NCBI RefSeq assembly: GCF_020216525.1 | Contig: NZ_JAIWOY010000008.1 | Coordinates: 1 to 64,000 of the forward strand | Length of the DNA stretch: 64,000 nt | Reading direction: 5' to 3' | Source of the DNA: Nocardioides nematodiphilus | GTDB taxonomy: Bacteria; Actinomycetota; Actinomycetes; Propionibacteriales; Nocardioidaceae | Shown here: in pieces, positions 8,984-17,866 of the stretch | Numbering within the stretch: position 1 is the first letter of the stretch | Layout: each line of letters starts with the position of its first letter | Notes under the pieces: generated by a model | The model's input: only the letters and a program-made list of their open reading frames with translations | What the model was told of the DNA's origin: nothing | Database searches by the model: none | Made by a program: the position numbers and the translations under genes

Positions 8984-10242
8984 CCTCGTGCTCCTGTGAC
9001 GAGTCGCCGGTGCCAGGCGACGGCAGTGGGGTCGGTCAGCGAGGCGACCTGGTCGAGCACGACGCGCACACGCGCCGCGTCGTCGCCCGCACCAACCCAG
9101 TCGTCGGCGAACGGCCGGTCGAGGGCGTCGGGGCCGCGATCGAGCAGGACGGCGACGAGCTCGGCGAGCAGCTCGCGCTGGCGCGCCATCAGCGCGACCC
9201 GGTCGTCGCTCTGCATGACGTAGTGCGCCGCGATCCCCTTGAGCACCGCCATCTCGCGCAGCGTCTGCTCGGGCACGACGAGATCTGCGTTGTAGCGGGT
9301 GAAGGGGGTCCCGGGTCCGGCCGCGTCGAAGCTGGCCTGCTGGACCGCGCCGCAGAAACGACCGATCAGGTCGCTGGTGAGGTTCTTGAGCGCGGCCAGG
9401 CCGCGCCGCGTGCCGTCGTACGGACGCGCGGGCCAGGAGCCGATGGTGGCGAGCCCGGCGAGGGTCTGGGTGACGTCGTCGTCGCTCAGGTCGGCCCGGT
9501 AGCCGGAGCGTACGGCCGCGCCGATGGCGGCGGCGTCGAGCGTGGTGAGGCTCAACCGGCCGGCGACGACGCCGTCCTCGACATCGTGCACCGAGTACGC
9601 GACGTCGTCGGCCAGGTCCATGATCTGGGCCTCGACGCACTTGCGCTGGGCCGGGGCACCGTCGCGCAGCCAGGTGAAGACGGGCAGGTCGTCGCCGTAG
9701 ACGCCGAACTTGGGTCCGGGACGGTCGCCACGCTGCCAGGGGTACTTGGTGCAGGCGTCGAGGGTGGCGCGGGTGAGGTTGAGCCCGACCGACTCCCCCG
9801 CCCCGTCGAACGTCTTCGCCTCGAGGCGGGTCAGGATCCGCAGCGTCTGGGCGTTGCCCTCGAACCCGCCGGCGTCCGCGGCGATCCCTGCCAGGACGTC
9901 CTCGCCGTTGTGCCCGAACGGCGGGTGCCCGAGGTCGTGGGCGAGCGCCGCGGTCTCCGCCAGATCGGCCACCGACGGCTGAGCCGGGTTGAGCGCGCGG
10001 GAGACGTCGCGGGCGACCTGTGCGACCTCGAGGCTGTGGGTGAGGCGGTTGCGGACGAAGTCGTCGGCCTGGGGCCCGACGACCTGCGTCTTGGCGGCCA
10101 GGCGGCGCGAGGACGCGGCATGCACCACCCGGGCGCGGTCACGCTCGAACGGGGTGCGCTCGGGCGCCACCACCCGCTTGGGCGGCTCGGCGACCACCCG
10201 CTCACGGGCGTGCGCGTCATAGAGGGCATCCACGGTGGGCAC
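8980..10242 (-). CDS. dgt: Deoxyguanosinetriphosphate triphosphohydrolase-like protein
   Basis: HD-domain dNTP triphosphohydrolase of 420 residues that turns dGTP or other dNTPs into the nucleoside and tripolyphosphate. Metal ligands are visible in RNRLTHSLEVAQ (His) and in AHDLGHPPFGHNGE (the HD pair and His cluster), with a further Asp in MDLADDVAYSVHDVEDG. The GTG at 10242 gives MPTVDALYDAHARER; a second GTG nine bases on is also possible. It is the first gene of a three-gene cluster with the 2-hydroxyacid dehydrogenase and the nitrilase. In many actinobacteria dgt lies next to dnaG, as here. Confidence 0.92.
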   Translation of the reverse strand: MPTVDALYDAHARERVVAEPPKRVVAPERTPFERDRARVVHAASSRRLAAKTQVVGPQADDFVRNRLTHSLEVAQVARDVSRALNPAQPSVADLAETAALAHDLGHPPFGHNGEDVLAGIAADAGGFEGNAQTLRILTRLEAKTFDGAGESVGLNLTRATLDACTKYPWQRGDRPGPKFGVYGDDLPVFTWLRDGAPAQRKCVEAQIMDLADDVAYSVHDVEDGVVAGRLSLTTLDAAAIGAAVRSGYRADLSDDDVTQTLAGLATIGSWPARPYDGTRRGLAALKNLTSDLIGRFCGAVQQASFDAAGPGTPFTRYNADLVVPEQTLREMAVLKGIAAHYVMQSDDRVALMARQRELLAELVAVLLDRGPDALDRPFADDWVGAGDDAARVRVVLDQVASLTDPTAVAWHRRLVTGARG

Positions 10243-10245
10243 CCT

Positions 10246-10391
10246 AGACGAAGCGAGCGAGGCCGCCGAGCTTGCTCGTGCGTGCCGAGCGAGCGAGTAC
10301 GGCGCGCGCAGCGCGCTTAGACGAAGCGACCGAGGTCGCCGAGCGTGCTCGTGGGTGCCGAGCGAGGGAGCACGGTGCGCGCAGCGCGCCG
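10246..10391. repeat. Two tandem copies of a 73-bp intergenic repeat
   Basis: Unit 1 starts at 10246 and unit 2 at 10319. Both begin AGACGAAGCGA, share CCGAGC...TGCTCGTG.GTGCCGAGCGAG, and end in GCGCGCAGCGCGC. The units differ at about nine or ten positions. The stretch has no gene. Related wording occurs at 7185-7259 and around 43470-43490. It is probably a dispersed non-coding repeat; a terminator role for the divergent ends is possible but there is no T run. Confidence 0.75.
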
Positions 10392-10416
10392 GGGAGCAGC
10401 GGCGCGGTGCTGTCCG

Positions 10417-11037
10417 TCAGGCGGCGGTGGTGAACAGCGGCCGCAGCTGCGTGCGCTCGAGCCGGCGGACCAGCGGCCGGCTGAGGGCGCCCATCGCAAG
10501 CACCACCGGGACGGCGACGAGTGCGCCGAGAGCGAGCCCTGCGACGACGTCGAGCGGGAAGTGCACGCCGACGTAGACCCGCACGAAGGCCATCAGCACG
10601 GCCAGCACGGCCGTGACGATCCCGAGGGTCCGTGCGCCGCGTCCCCGCTCACCGTGCCAGGTGCTGAGCAGCACTGCGGCGAGCACCGCTCCGGCCATGG
10701 TCGCGTGGTCACTGGGGAAGGCGCCGTCCGTCGAGCGGTGTACCAGCACGAGGGCGGCCGGGAAGACGGTGAACGGGCGCGCCTCACCGATCCGGTGGAC
10801 AAGCGGCTGGTTGAGCCCGACCGCGATCAGGACGGCGACCGGGGACCAGAGGGCGCGGGTGACGGCGCGCTCGCCCAGCCCGCGGGCACGCCACCAGGAC
10901 ACGAGCAGCAGGAGCGCGAAGAGGACCACGCCGTAGTCCGCGTAGAGCCGCGCCGGCTCGTGCAGCCATCCGGTGTGCCGCGCGAACGCGTTCACGTGCA
11001 AGTACAGCGAGCGATCGAAGCCGGGGGTCGTGTCCAT
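10417..11037 (-). CDS. PAP2-family membrane phosphatase
   Basis: Integral membrane lipid phosphatase of 206 residues with about five hydrophobic segments. The three PAP2 motifs are present: HRIGEARP (KxxxxxxRP type, about residues 80-87), AFPSDHATMA (PSGH type, about 108) and RVYVGVHFPLDV (SRxxxxxHxxxD type, about 162). It probably dephosphorylates undecaprenyl diphosphate or a related lipid phosphate on the outer face of the membrane. It stands alone and diverges from the unknown gene at 11104. Confidence 0.88.
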   Translation of the reverse strand: MDTTPGFDRSLYLHVNAFARHTGWLHEPARLYADYGVVLFALLLLVSWWRARGLGERAVTRALWSPVAVLIAVGLNQPLVHRIGEARPFTVFPAALVLVHRSTDGAFPSDHATMAGAVLAAVLLSTWHGERGRGARTLGIVTAVLAVLMAFVRVYVGVHFPLDVVAGLALGALVAVPVVLAMGALSRPLVRRLERTQLRPLFTTAA

Positions 11038-11103
11038 GGTGTGATCACGCTAGGCGGGCGAGCATGAAGTCTTCATGAAAGTGCGCCGTTAGGCTTGGGC
11101 ACC

Positions 11104-11601
11104 ATGTCGGAGAATGTGGACCACGAGCTCGCCCGACGGCTGAAGGACGTGGCGGCCAGCGTGGCCGGGCTGAGCGAGGACGAGGCCGTCGAGATGCTCG
11201 AGACCCAGCTCAAGCAGGTGCGGGCCAACGGTCTGGCGCGGCACCGGCTCAGTCTCGCCCGCGCCCGCGGCACCCTCGCCAACGCGCTGTGCGGGGACAC
11301 CGACCCCGACATGCTCGCCTCGCTCGAGGACATGGTCGACACGATCGAGAGGTCCGGTCCCGCCGACGTGGTGCCTCTCCCCTCACCGGCGAGCGCGGCC
11401 GACCCGGCCTCGACCGACTACGACCCCGAGCTCGCCGGCAACCTCGCCGAGCTGCTCGCGTGCCACCACCAGAACACGGTCAGCATCCTGGGCCTGATCG
11501 CGAAGACGTCCGTGGCCGGCGACGACCCTGAGCTCCTCGCCACGCTGGATGAGCTCCTGAACTACGACCTCGCAGCGATCACGGAGCTCGAAGGCAGTTA
11601 A
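11104..11601 (+). CDS. Unknown helical cytoplasmic protein
   Basis: The protein has 165 residues, is acidic and largely helical, and has no signal peptide or membrane segment. The N-terminal half (ELARRLKDVAASVAGLSEDE) and the C-terminal half (ELAGNLAELLACHHQNTVSI) look like two helical bundles joined by a Pro/Ala/Ser linker. I do not recognise a family. The ATG follows TAGGCT (11090-11095) by 8 nt, which fits a leaderless transcript and decides the start against the TTG at 11095. The gene is flanked by a divergent PAP2 gene and a convergent M15-like gene, so context gives no function. Confidence 0.7.
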   Translation: MSENVDHELARRLKDVAASVAGLSEDEAVEMLETQLKQVRANGLARHRLSLARARGTLANALCGDTDPDMLASLEDMVDTIERSGPADVVPLPSPASAADPASTDYDPELAGNLAELLACHHQNTVSILGLIAKTSVAGDDPELLATLDELLNYDLAAITELEGS

Positions 11602-11645
11602 GCGGCTCCAGGCTGAGCGTCGTCCGGTGCGTGCGATGGCAAGGC

Positions 11646-11693
11646 GCGGCCGCGAAGCCGACCTGGGGAGCGGAGCGGTCGGCGAGCGGCCGC
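11646..11693. terminator. Hairpin between convergent genes
   Basis: An imperfect inverted repeat pairs GCGGCCGC (11646-11653) and GCCGACC (11657-11663) with GGTCGGC (11677-11683) and CGGCCGC (11687-11693). It lies between the convergent ends of the unknown gene and the M15-like gene. There is no T run, so factor-dependent or weak bidirectional termination is a guess. Confidence 0.4.
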
Positions 11694-11723
11694 AACGCGG
11701 CCAGCGTGCGTGCCGGGCGGCGC

Positions 11724-12617
11724 TCAGTTGGTGCCGATGTGGACATGGTCCATATGGTTCGCGGTCGGCGAGCCGTGGTCGCCGTAGGCGCGCCAGCCCT
11801 CCGAGGCACGTACGGGCGTCCAGATCCGGTCCCACCAGATGACGTCGTAGAGGTCGAAGTCGGCGGCGTGGGCCTGGGCCCAGGCGGCGATCTTGTCGCC
11901 GAGCTCCTTGTCCCCGGTCATCACGTCGATCGCGTTGCCGGTGTTGTGCTCGGAGCGGTTGGCCCACCCCCCGTACGAGGTGATCTGGGGAAACGCGTGG
12001 CAGACGGCACGGTAGACGCGGATCGTCTGCGGCTTGAGACCGTTCTCGACGCTGCTGTCGGGGCACGGCTGGTCGGAGAGCGGGCCGTCGGCGGGATCCA
12101 GCTCGGGCTTGTCGGCGGAGAGGTGGCCGGAGGTGACCCAGCGGATCGCGCCGTCGACGAGGACCTGCTGGCGACCGCTGCGGCTCAGGCCGGTGACCAC
12201 GGCGGTGTCACCGGCGGCGAGCTCGCCGTCGAGGGTGGCACTGTCGCCGGGCGCGGTCCAGAGATTGAGGTCGGCGTCGGCATACATCGTGGTGCGGCTC
12301 AGCGATCGCGAGGCGATCGGCGCGCGCTTGATGACGCCGGTCGGCGTGACCACCGCGGCCGGCGAGCTCGAGGCGGGTCCGGCGGTGGCGCTGGTGGGGG
12401 CGCTGGCCGTGACGCTCGCCGAGACGCTGGGCGCGACCTTGCCGAGGTCCTGGGCCATGTCGACGGTCCCGACACCGGCACCGCCCTGCGTCGCGACGCC
12501 GACGGCAACGGCGCCACCGGTCACGACGAGAGCCGTCGAGGCGGCGAAGAGGGGAAGGCTGAGCCTTCGCACGAACGACGGGCGGGCATCGGTGTCCCGC
12601 TTGTGGCTACCGGCCAC
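11724..12617 (-). CDS. Secreted or membrane-anchored protein with SH3-like and M15-like (HxxGxAxD) domains
   Basis: The protein has 297 residues. A single N-terminal hydrophobic segment (about 20-42) anchors or exports it. A Ser/Ala/Thr-rich stalk leads to an SH3-like segment (MYADADLNLWTAPG to WVTSGHLSA, about 110-168). The C-terminal domain has SEHNTGNAIDVM and NHMDHVHIGTN, the zinc-ligand pattern of VanY/M15-like and ARB_07466-type domains. It probably acts on or binds peptidoglycan outside the membrane, but catalysis is not certain. The ATG at 12617 begins MAGSHKRDTDARPSF. The gene is monocistronic. Confidence 0.75.
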   Translation of the reverse strand: MAGSHKRDTDARPSFVRRLSLPLFAASTALVVTGGAVAVGVATQGGAGVGTVDMAQDLGKVAPSVSASVTASAPTSATAGPASSSPAAVVTPTGVIKRAPIASRSLSRTTMYADADLNLWTAPGDSATLDGELAAGDTAVVTGLSRSGRQQVLVDGAIRWVTSGHLSADKPELDPADGPLSDQPCPDSSVENGLKPQTIRVYRAVCHAFPQITSYGGWANRSEHNTGNAIDVMTGDKELGDKIAAWAQAHAADFDLYDVIWWDRIWTPVRASEGWRAYGDHGSPTANHMDHVHIGTN

Positions 12618-12709
12618 GGCGCTGATCCTTTGCTGTTGCTGACAGGGCCGAACGAGTAGAACACATACGGGGGCGGGTACCGAATCCCTTAACCCCGTGT
12701 CGCTCCGGC

Positions 12710-13849
12710 TCAGCCGCCGGAGACGGTGTCCTCGGGGATGGCGCAGCCGACGCCGTCGGTGTCGTCGAGCCAGCCGTCGGGCATGACGACCTTCGAGCGC
12801 GGGGCGCCCTGGCGCCCACGCGGAGCACCCAGCTCGGAGGCCGGGAAGGGCTCACTCGGGTCGAGCTCGGCGAGCAGCCGGTCGAGGTCGGCGAGGGCCT
12901 TGACCAGGCCGAGGTCGCGGCGCATGTCGCCACCGGCGCGGAAGCCCTTGAGGTACCAGGTGACGTGCTTGCGGATCTCCTTGCAGCCGCGCTCCTCGCC
13001 CATGTGACTGCACAGCAGCTCGGCGTGGCGGCGCATCATCGCGGCGACCTCGCCCAGGGTCGGGAGGGTCGCGACCTGGTCGCCCCGGAACGCGGCGGCG
13101 AGATCGCGGAAGAGCCAGGGCCGGCCGAGACAGCCGCGGCCGACGACGACGCCGTCGACCCCGGTCTCCGTGACCATCCGCAGCGCGTCGGCGGCCTCCC
13201 AGATGTCGCCGTTGCCGAGCACCGGGATGGAGCCGACGGCGGCCTTGAGCTCGGCGATGGCCTCCCAGTCGGCCACGCCGGAGTAGGCCTGGGACACCGT
13301 ACGTCCGTGGAGCGCGATCGCCGCGACACCGCTGTCGGCCGCGATCCGCCCGGCGTCGAGGTACGTCAGGTGGTCGTCGTCGATGCCCTTGCGGGTCTTC
13401 ATCGTCACGGGCACGCCGTACGGCTCGGCGGCCGTGACCGCGGCCTTGAGGATCTCGCCGAGCAGGGTGCGCTTCCACGGCAGCACGCCGCCGCCGCCCT
13501 TGCGGGTGACCTTGGGGACCGGGCAGCCGAAGTTGAGGTCGACGTGCGCGACGCCGTACTCGGCGCAGAGGATCTCGGTCGCCTTGCCGACATAGACCGG
13601 GTCGGTGCCGTAGAGCTGGACGCTGCGACGGGTCTCGATCTCGTCGAAGACCAGCATGTCCTTGGTGTGCTCGTCGCCCTCGACCAGGCCGCGGGAGGTG
13701 ATCATCTCGCAGACGAAGAGGCCGTCGGCCCCCTCGGCGCGCATCATCTCCAGGCAGAGCCGGCGGTACGCGGCATTGGTGATGCCCGCCATCGGCGCGA
13801 GCACGACGGGCGTCGAGATCTCGAGGTCACCGAGGCGTAGCGGGTTCAT
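12710..13849 (-). CDS. dusB: tRNA-dihydrouridine synthase
   Basis: FMN-dependent reduction of uridine to dihydrouridine in tRNA D loops. The 379-residue protein has the TIM-barrel start TPVVLAPMAGITNAAYRRL, the catalytic cysteine in NFGCPVPKVTRKGGGG (about residue 107), the FMN-binding TMKTRKG and LHGRTVSQAYSG, and GVVVGRGCLGRPW. A C-terminal helical RNA-binding domain and an extra actinobacterial tail follow. It is the third gene after glyS and a lipoprotein gene, and its start overlaps the lipoprotein stop by 23 bp. Confidence 0.94.
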   Translation of the reverse strand: MNPLRLGDLEISTPVVLAPMAGITNAAYRRLCLEMMRAEGADGLFVCEMITSRGLVEGDEHTKDMLVFDEIETRRSVQLYGTDPVYVGKATEILCAEYGVAHVDLNFGCPVPKVTRKGGGGVLPWKRTLLGEILKAAVTAAEPYGVPVTMKTRKGIDDDHLTYLDAGRIAADSGVAAIALHGRTVSQAYSGVADWEAIAELKAAVGSIPVLGNGDIWEAADALRMVTETGVDGVVVGRGCLGRPWLFRDLAAAFRGDQVATLPTLGEVAAMMRRHAELLCSHMGEERGCKEIRKHVTWYLKGFRAGGDMRRDLGLVKALADLDRLLAELDPSEPFPASELGAPRGRQGAPRSKVVMPDGWLDDTDGVGCAIPEDTVSGG

Positions 13850-14576
13850 GCCCCCGATTGTCCGGCGAGGGGGTGCCGGATCCCAAAGTGGCGGATGCCG
13901 AGGGCTTGGGCGCCGGCGAGATCGGCGTGAGCGACCCGCTCCACGAGATCGGGTTGAACTCCTGCGTCGGCCGGAACATGACGCCGTCGAGCGACCCGCC
14001 GCCGGGCACCAGGTAGACCAGGCAGACGTCCACGCTGGCCCCGGCAGGGAACGGCGTCGGCAGCGTGCCGGGCTCGCACGGCTTGAACGAGCTGGCGAAG
14101 CTCGTCGCCTCGACCAGCGCGCCGGAGCTGGCCGCGCCGTAGAGCGGCACCTGCTGGCCGCTCAGGTCGGAGGTGCCGGCGTTCTTCACCGTCGCCTCGA
14201 CGAAGAACGGCGTGTTCGCCTTGGTCTTCGCGTCGAGCTGCCAGCCCTTGAAGGAGTCGGCGAAGGTCGTCCGGTGCAGTGCTCCGACGGTGATGTCGAG
14301 GACGCCGACGGTCTGCTGGCTGGGCGCCCACGCGACGGTGGCGCGCTCCCCCAGCCCGAGCTCGGTGCCCGGGGCGGTGAGGGCGGTCCCCTTCGGCGCC
14401 TCCGAGGCGGCCCCGCTCGGGTAGCCCGACGGCACGGCACCCGGACTCGGGCTGCCGGTCGTGGCCACCCCAGAGGGGCCGGCCTTAGGCGAGTCCGCAC
14501 CACACCCCGCCAGCGCTGCGCCGGCCACCAGGCCGGCGAGCGCGAGCGCCAGAGAGGATGCGGTGCGGGTCGTCAC
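13827..14576 (-). CDS. Putative lipoprotein with an Ig-like ligand domain
   Basis: The protein has 249 residues. A signal peptide ends in the lipobox LAGC (about residues 19-22), so it should be anchored to the outer face of the membrane. After a Ser/Pro/Gly-rich linker, the conserved core (TPFFVEATVKNAGTSDLSGQ, then FKPCEPGTLP and VCLVYLVPGG with two cysteines) has the wording of DUF4352-like beta-sandwich domains found on actinobacterial lipoproteins. The GTG start lies 2 nt after the glyS stop and the end overlaps dusB, so it is co-transcribed with both. Function is unknown. Confidence 0.75.
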   Translation of the reverse strand: MTTRTASSLALALAGLVAGAALAGCGADSPKAGPSGVATTGSPSPGAVPSGYPSGAASEAPKGTALTAPGTELGLGERATVAWAPSQQTVGVLDITVGALHRTTFADSFKGWQLDAKTKANTPFFVEATVKNAGTSDLSGQQVPLYGAASSGALVEATSFASSFKPCEPGTLPTPFPAGASVDVCLVYLVPGGGSLDGVMFRPTQEFNPISWSGSLTPISPAPKPSASATLGSGTPSPDNRGHEPATPR

Positions 14577-14578
14577 GA

Positions 14579-15985
14579 TCAGTCCAGGAACTTCTCCGCG
14601 AAGTAGGCGCTGATGCGGTCGAGCGAGACCCGCTCCTGCGCCATCGTGTCGCGCTCGCGGACCGTGACGGCCTGGTCCTCGAGGGTGTCGAAGTCGACGG
14701 TGACGCAGAACGGCGTGCCGATCTCGTCCTGGCGGCGGTAGCGGCGGCCGATGGCGCCGGCGTCGTCGAAGTCGACGTTCCAGTTGCGGCGCAGCTCGGC
14801 GGCCAGGTCCTTCGCCTTCGGCGACAGGTCCGCGTTGCGCGACAGCGGCAGGACGGCGATCTTGACCGGCGCGAGGCGCTTGTCGAGCTTGAGCACGACG
14901 CGCTTGTCGACGCCGCCCTTGGTGTTGGGCGCCTCGTCCTCGGTGTACGCGTCGACCAGGAAGGTCATCAGGGAGCGGGACAGGCCGGCTGCCGGCTCGA
15001 TCACGTACGGGACGTAGCGCTCGTTGTTCGCCTGGTCGAAGTACGACAGGTCCGCGCCCGAGTGCTTGGCGTGGGTGGAGAGGTCGAAGTCCGTACGGTT
15101 CGCGACACCCTCGAGCTCGCCCCACTCCGAACCGGCGAAGTTGAAGCGGTACTCCACGTCGACGGTGCGCTTGGAGTAGTGCGACAGCTTCTCCTTGGCG
15201 TGCTCGTACAGGCGAAGGTTGTCGGGGTTGATGCCGAGGTCGACGTACCACTGGAGACGGGTGTCGATCCAGTACTGGTGCCACTCCTCGTCCTCACCCG
15301 GCTTGACGAAGAACTCCATCTCCATCTGCTCGAACTCGCGGGTGCGGAAGATGAAGTTGCCCGGGGTGATCTCGTTGCGGAACGACTTGCCCATCTGGGC
15401 GATGCCGAACGGGGGCTTCATCCGCTGGGAGGTCACCACGTTGGCGAAGTTGAGGAAGATGCCCTGCGCGGTCTCGGGGCGCAGGTAGTGCAGCCCGGAC
15501 TCGTCGTCGACGACACCGAGGTAGGTCTTGAGCAGGCCGGAGAACTGCTTCGGCTCGGTCCAGGCGCCGCGGGTGCCGCAGTCGGGGCAGACGACGTCCG
15601 ACATCGGGACGTCATCGGGGTTGATCGGGTTGCCCTTCTTGGCCGCCTTCTCCGCGTACGACTCCTGGAGGTGGTCCTGACGGTGGCGCTTGTGGCAGGA
15701 CTGGCACTCGATCAGCGGGTCCGAGAACGTCGCGACGTGACCCGAGGCCTCCCAGGTCTGGCGCGGCAGGATGATCGAGGAGTCGAGGCCGACGACGTCC
15801 TCACGCGTCTGCACCATGGACTTCCACCACTGGCGCTTGATGTTCTCCTTGAGCTCGACGCCCAGCGGGCCGTAGTCCCACGCGCTCTTCGTACCGCCGT
15901 AGATCTCGCCACAGGGGTAGACGAAGCCTCGACGCTTGGCGAGCGAGACGACGTGATCGACGGTGGAGGCAGGGGCCTTGGCCAC
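14579..15985 (-). CDS. glyS: Glycyl-tRNA synthetase (alpha-2 type)
   Basis: Class II aminoacyl-tRNA synthetase of 468 residues. Motif 1 and the active-site start [20 protein letters not shown], the CxxC zinc region CQSCHKRH...CPDCGTRG, motif 2 ([20 protein letters not shown]) and motif 3 ([10 protein letters not shown]) are all present, and the C-terminal anticodon-binding domain starts around residue 365. I chose the GTG at 15985 because AGAAGGA lies 7-8 nt upstream; an in-frame start 54 nt earlier has no site. It leads a glyS-lipoprotein-dusB operon and diverges from znuA, so Zur binding could also touch its promoter. Confidence 0.95.
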   Translation of the reverse strand: MAKAPASTVDHVVSLAKRRGFVYPCGEIYGGTKSAWDYGPLGVELKENIKRQWWKSMVQTREDVVGLDSSIILPRQTWEASGHVATFSDPLIECQSCHKRHRQDHLQESYAEKAAKKGNPINPDDVPMSDVVCPDCGTRGAWTEPKQFSGLLKTYLGVVDDESGLHYLRPETAQGIFLNFANVVTSQRMKPPFGIAQMGKSFRNEITPGNFIFRTREFEQMEMEFFVKPGEDEEWHQYWIDTRLQWYVDLGINPDNLRLYEHAKEKLSHYSKRTVDVEYRFNFAGSEWGELEGVANRTDFDLSTHAKHSGADLSYFDQANNERYVPYVIEPAAGLSRSLMTFLVDAYTEDEAPNTKGGVDKRVVLKLDKRLAPVKIAVLPLSRNADLSPKAKDLAAELRRNWNVDFDDAGAIGRRYRRQDEIGTPFCVTVDFDTLEDQAVTVRERDTMAQERVSLDRISAYFAEKFLD

Positions 15986-16093
15986 GGGAGATTCCTTCTG
16001 ATCGGTGAGCGCGCCACCGGCTGTGGTGCGTGGGACCACCCTATCCAGGGCGGTCGGGTGGCCGGCAGGGAGCCGGGCACGTGCTCAACACTT

Positions 16094-16131
16094 TTGACAA
16101 TGGTTCTCATGCTGAGTGAGAATGATTGTCA
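16094..16131 (+). promoter_or_regulatory. znuA promoter covered by two Zur boxes
   Basis: Two 15-bp palindromes of the actinobacterial Zur type lie 22 bp apart: TGACAATGGTTCTCA (16095-16109) and TGAGAATGATTGTCA (16117-16131). A perfect -35 TTGACA (16094-16099), an 18-bp spacer and GAGAAT (16118-16123) fall inside them. Transcription would start at or next to the ATG at 16131. Zinc-loaded Zur on either box would block polymerase directly. Confidence 0.88.
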
Positions 16132-17069
16132 TGTTCAGAAGGAGCGCTCTCGCCGCAGGAGGACTCGCGGCCGTCGTCGCCCTGAGCGGTTGCGCGGCCT
16201 TCTCCGACGCACCCTCGCGGCCGCACGACGGCTCGATCGACGTGGTCGCGGCGTTCTACCCGCTGCAATACGTCGCCGAACGGGTGGGCGGGGACCTCAT
16301 CACAGTCACCGACGTCACCCGGCCCGGCCAGGAACCGCACGACCTCGAGCTCTCGCCCAAGCAGACCGCGCAGGTGGCACTCGCCGACCTGGTCGTCTAC
16401 GAGAAGGGGCTGCAGGCATCCGTCGACGCGGCGACGACCCAGTCCGGCGCCGAGCTCGTCGACGCGGGCCGGGTCGCCGGCCTGGAGCCGATGTCGCACG
16501 ACGGGCATGACGACGTCGGGCACGACCACGGCGAGGAGGAGGGTGCGGGCGACCTCGACCCGCACTTCTGGCAGGACCCGCTGAAGCTCGCCGCCGTCGG
16601 CGACGCGGTCGCCGCGAGGCTCGGCGACCTCGACCCGACGCATCGCTCGACGTACCTGGAGAACGCCGCCGCCCTGCGCACCGACCTGACCGCCCTGGAC
16701 CACGCGTACGCGACCGGCCTCGCCGACTGCGCGCGCCACACGATCGTGGTCTCGCACAACGCGTTCGGCTATCTCAGCCGCTACGGTCTCGACATCGAGC
16801 CGATCGCGGGCCTGTCCCCCGACGCCGAGCCGACCCCGGCCGACCTCGGCCGGCTGCACGCGCTGATCGCCTCCGACCACATCACCACGGTCTTCGGCGA
16901 GCGGCTCGCCCCCGCGGAGCTCTCCGCGACCCTGGCGTCCGACGCCGGGGTGCGGACCGCGGTCCTCGACCCGATCGAGGGACTCACCGACGAGACCTCC
17001 ACCGACGACTACCTGTCCCTGATGCGCGCCAACCTGACGGCGCTGGAGAAGGCGAACTCATGCCCGTGA
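16131..17069 (+). CDS. znuA: Zinc ABC transporter substrate-binding lipoprotein
   Basis: The 312-residue protein captures zinc outside the membrane. Its signal peptide has the lipobox LSGC (about residues 18-21). Metal-ligand regions are EPHDLELSP (about His 66), DPHFWQDP and VSHNAFGYLSRYG, with a final acidic ligand near the C-terminus. A His/Asp-rich loop MSHDGHDDVGHDHGEEE (about 120-137) is the usual mark of zinc rather than manganese binding proteins. The ATG at 16131 fits a leaderless transcript from the Zur-boxed promoter; upstream GTG and ATG codons lie inside the -10. The end overlaps znuC by 10 bp. Confidence 0.94.
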   Translation: MFRRSALAAGGLAAVVALSGCAAFSDAPSRPHDGSIDVVAAFYPLQYVAERVGGDLITVTDVTRPGQEPHDLELSPKQTAQVALADLVVYEKGLQASVDAATTQSGAELVDAGRVAGLEPMSHDGHDDVGHDHGEEEGAGDLDPHFWQDPLKLAAVGDAVAARLGDLDPTHRSTYLENAAALRTDLTALDHAYATGLADCARHTIVVSHNAFGYLSRYGLDIEPIAGLSPDAEPTPADLGRLHALIASDHITTVFGERLAPAELSATLASDAGVRTAVLDPIEGLTDETSTDDYLSLMRANLTALEKANSCP

Positions 17070-17866
17070 CCGCGATCGAGCCCCACCCCATCGAGCTGAC
17101 GAACGGCGCCGTCGCGATCGAGGGCCGCCCCGTCCTGCGCGACATCAACCTCACGGTGTGCACCGGCGAGTTCGTCGCCCTCATGGGCGCCAACGGCTCC
17201 GGCAAGTCGACCCTCGTCCGCGCCCTGACGGGCCTGCGCCCGCTCGCCGGCGGCGAGCTCTCGCTCTTCGGCACGGCCTTCGACGACTTCGACGACTGGC
17301 AGCGGGTGGGGTTCGTGCCGCAGCGTGCCAGCGCCGCCTCCGGCGTACCGGCGAGCGTCTGGGAGATCGTGGCCTCCGGGCGCCTCACCCACCGCCGGCT
17401 CTTCCGGCCGCTGAGCCGCGCCGACCGGGCCGCCATCGACGACGCCATCGAGATCGTCGGGCTGGGCGAGAAGGCACGTGACGGGGTCAGCACCCTGTCC
17501 GGCGGACAGCAGCAGCGCGCCCTCATCGCCCGGGCCCTGGCAGGCGCGCCGGAGCTCTTCTTCCTCGACGAGCCGACCGCCGGCGTGGACCTGCCCAACC
17601 AGCTGGCCCTCGCCGAGGCGCTCGGCCGGCTCAAGGCGCGCGGCGCCACCATCGTGCTGGTCGCCCATGAGCTCGGCCCGCTGGAGCCGCTCGTCGACCG
17701 GGCCGTCGTGATGCGCGATGGCCGGCTCGTCTACGACGGGCCGCCGCTCAACCATGCCGACGTCCACGGGCCCCACCACGTCCACGACGAGCGACACGTC
17801 GACCACGCCCCACGGGTCGCCTCGCCCCTGGAATCCATCACCCACCCGAAGGACGGCATGCGATGA
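17060..17866 (+). CDS. znuC: Zinc ABC transporter ATP-binding protein
   Basis: ATPase of 268 residues that drives ZnuB. Walker A is MGANGSGKST (about residue 44), the signature is LSGGQQQR, Walker B is ELFFLDEP and the switch His is in VLVAHEL. An unusual His-rich tail, HADVHGPHHVHDERHVDH, lies near residues 228-245 and may bind zinc on the cytoplasmic side. It overlaps znuA by 10 bp and znuB by 4 bp, so the three are translated together. Confidence 0.94.
   Translation: MPVTAIEPHPIELTNGAVAIEGRPVLRDINLTVCTGEFVALMGANGSGKSTLVRALTGLRPLAGGELSLFGTAFDDFDDWQRVGFVPQRASAASGVPASVWEIVASGRLTHRRLFRPLSRADRAAIDDAIEIVGLGEKARDGVSTLSGGQQQRALIARALAGAPELFFLDEPTAGVDLPNQLALAEALGRLKARGATIVLVAHELGPLEPLVDRAVVMRDGRLVYDGPPLNHADVHGPHHVHDERHVDHAPRVASPLESITHPKDGMR

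Noticed and set aside
15986..16093. T-box or other riboswitch upstream of glyS
   Set aside because: The gap is short, has no T-box sequence or terminator, and a good ribosome site explains the start.
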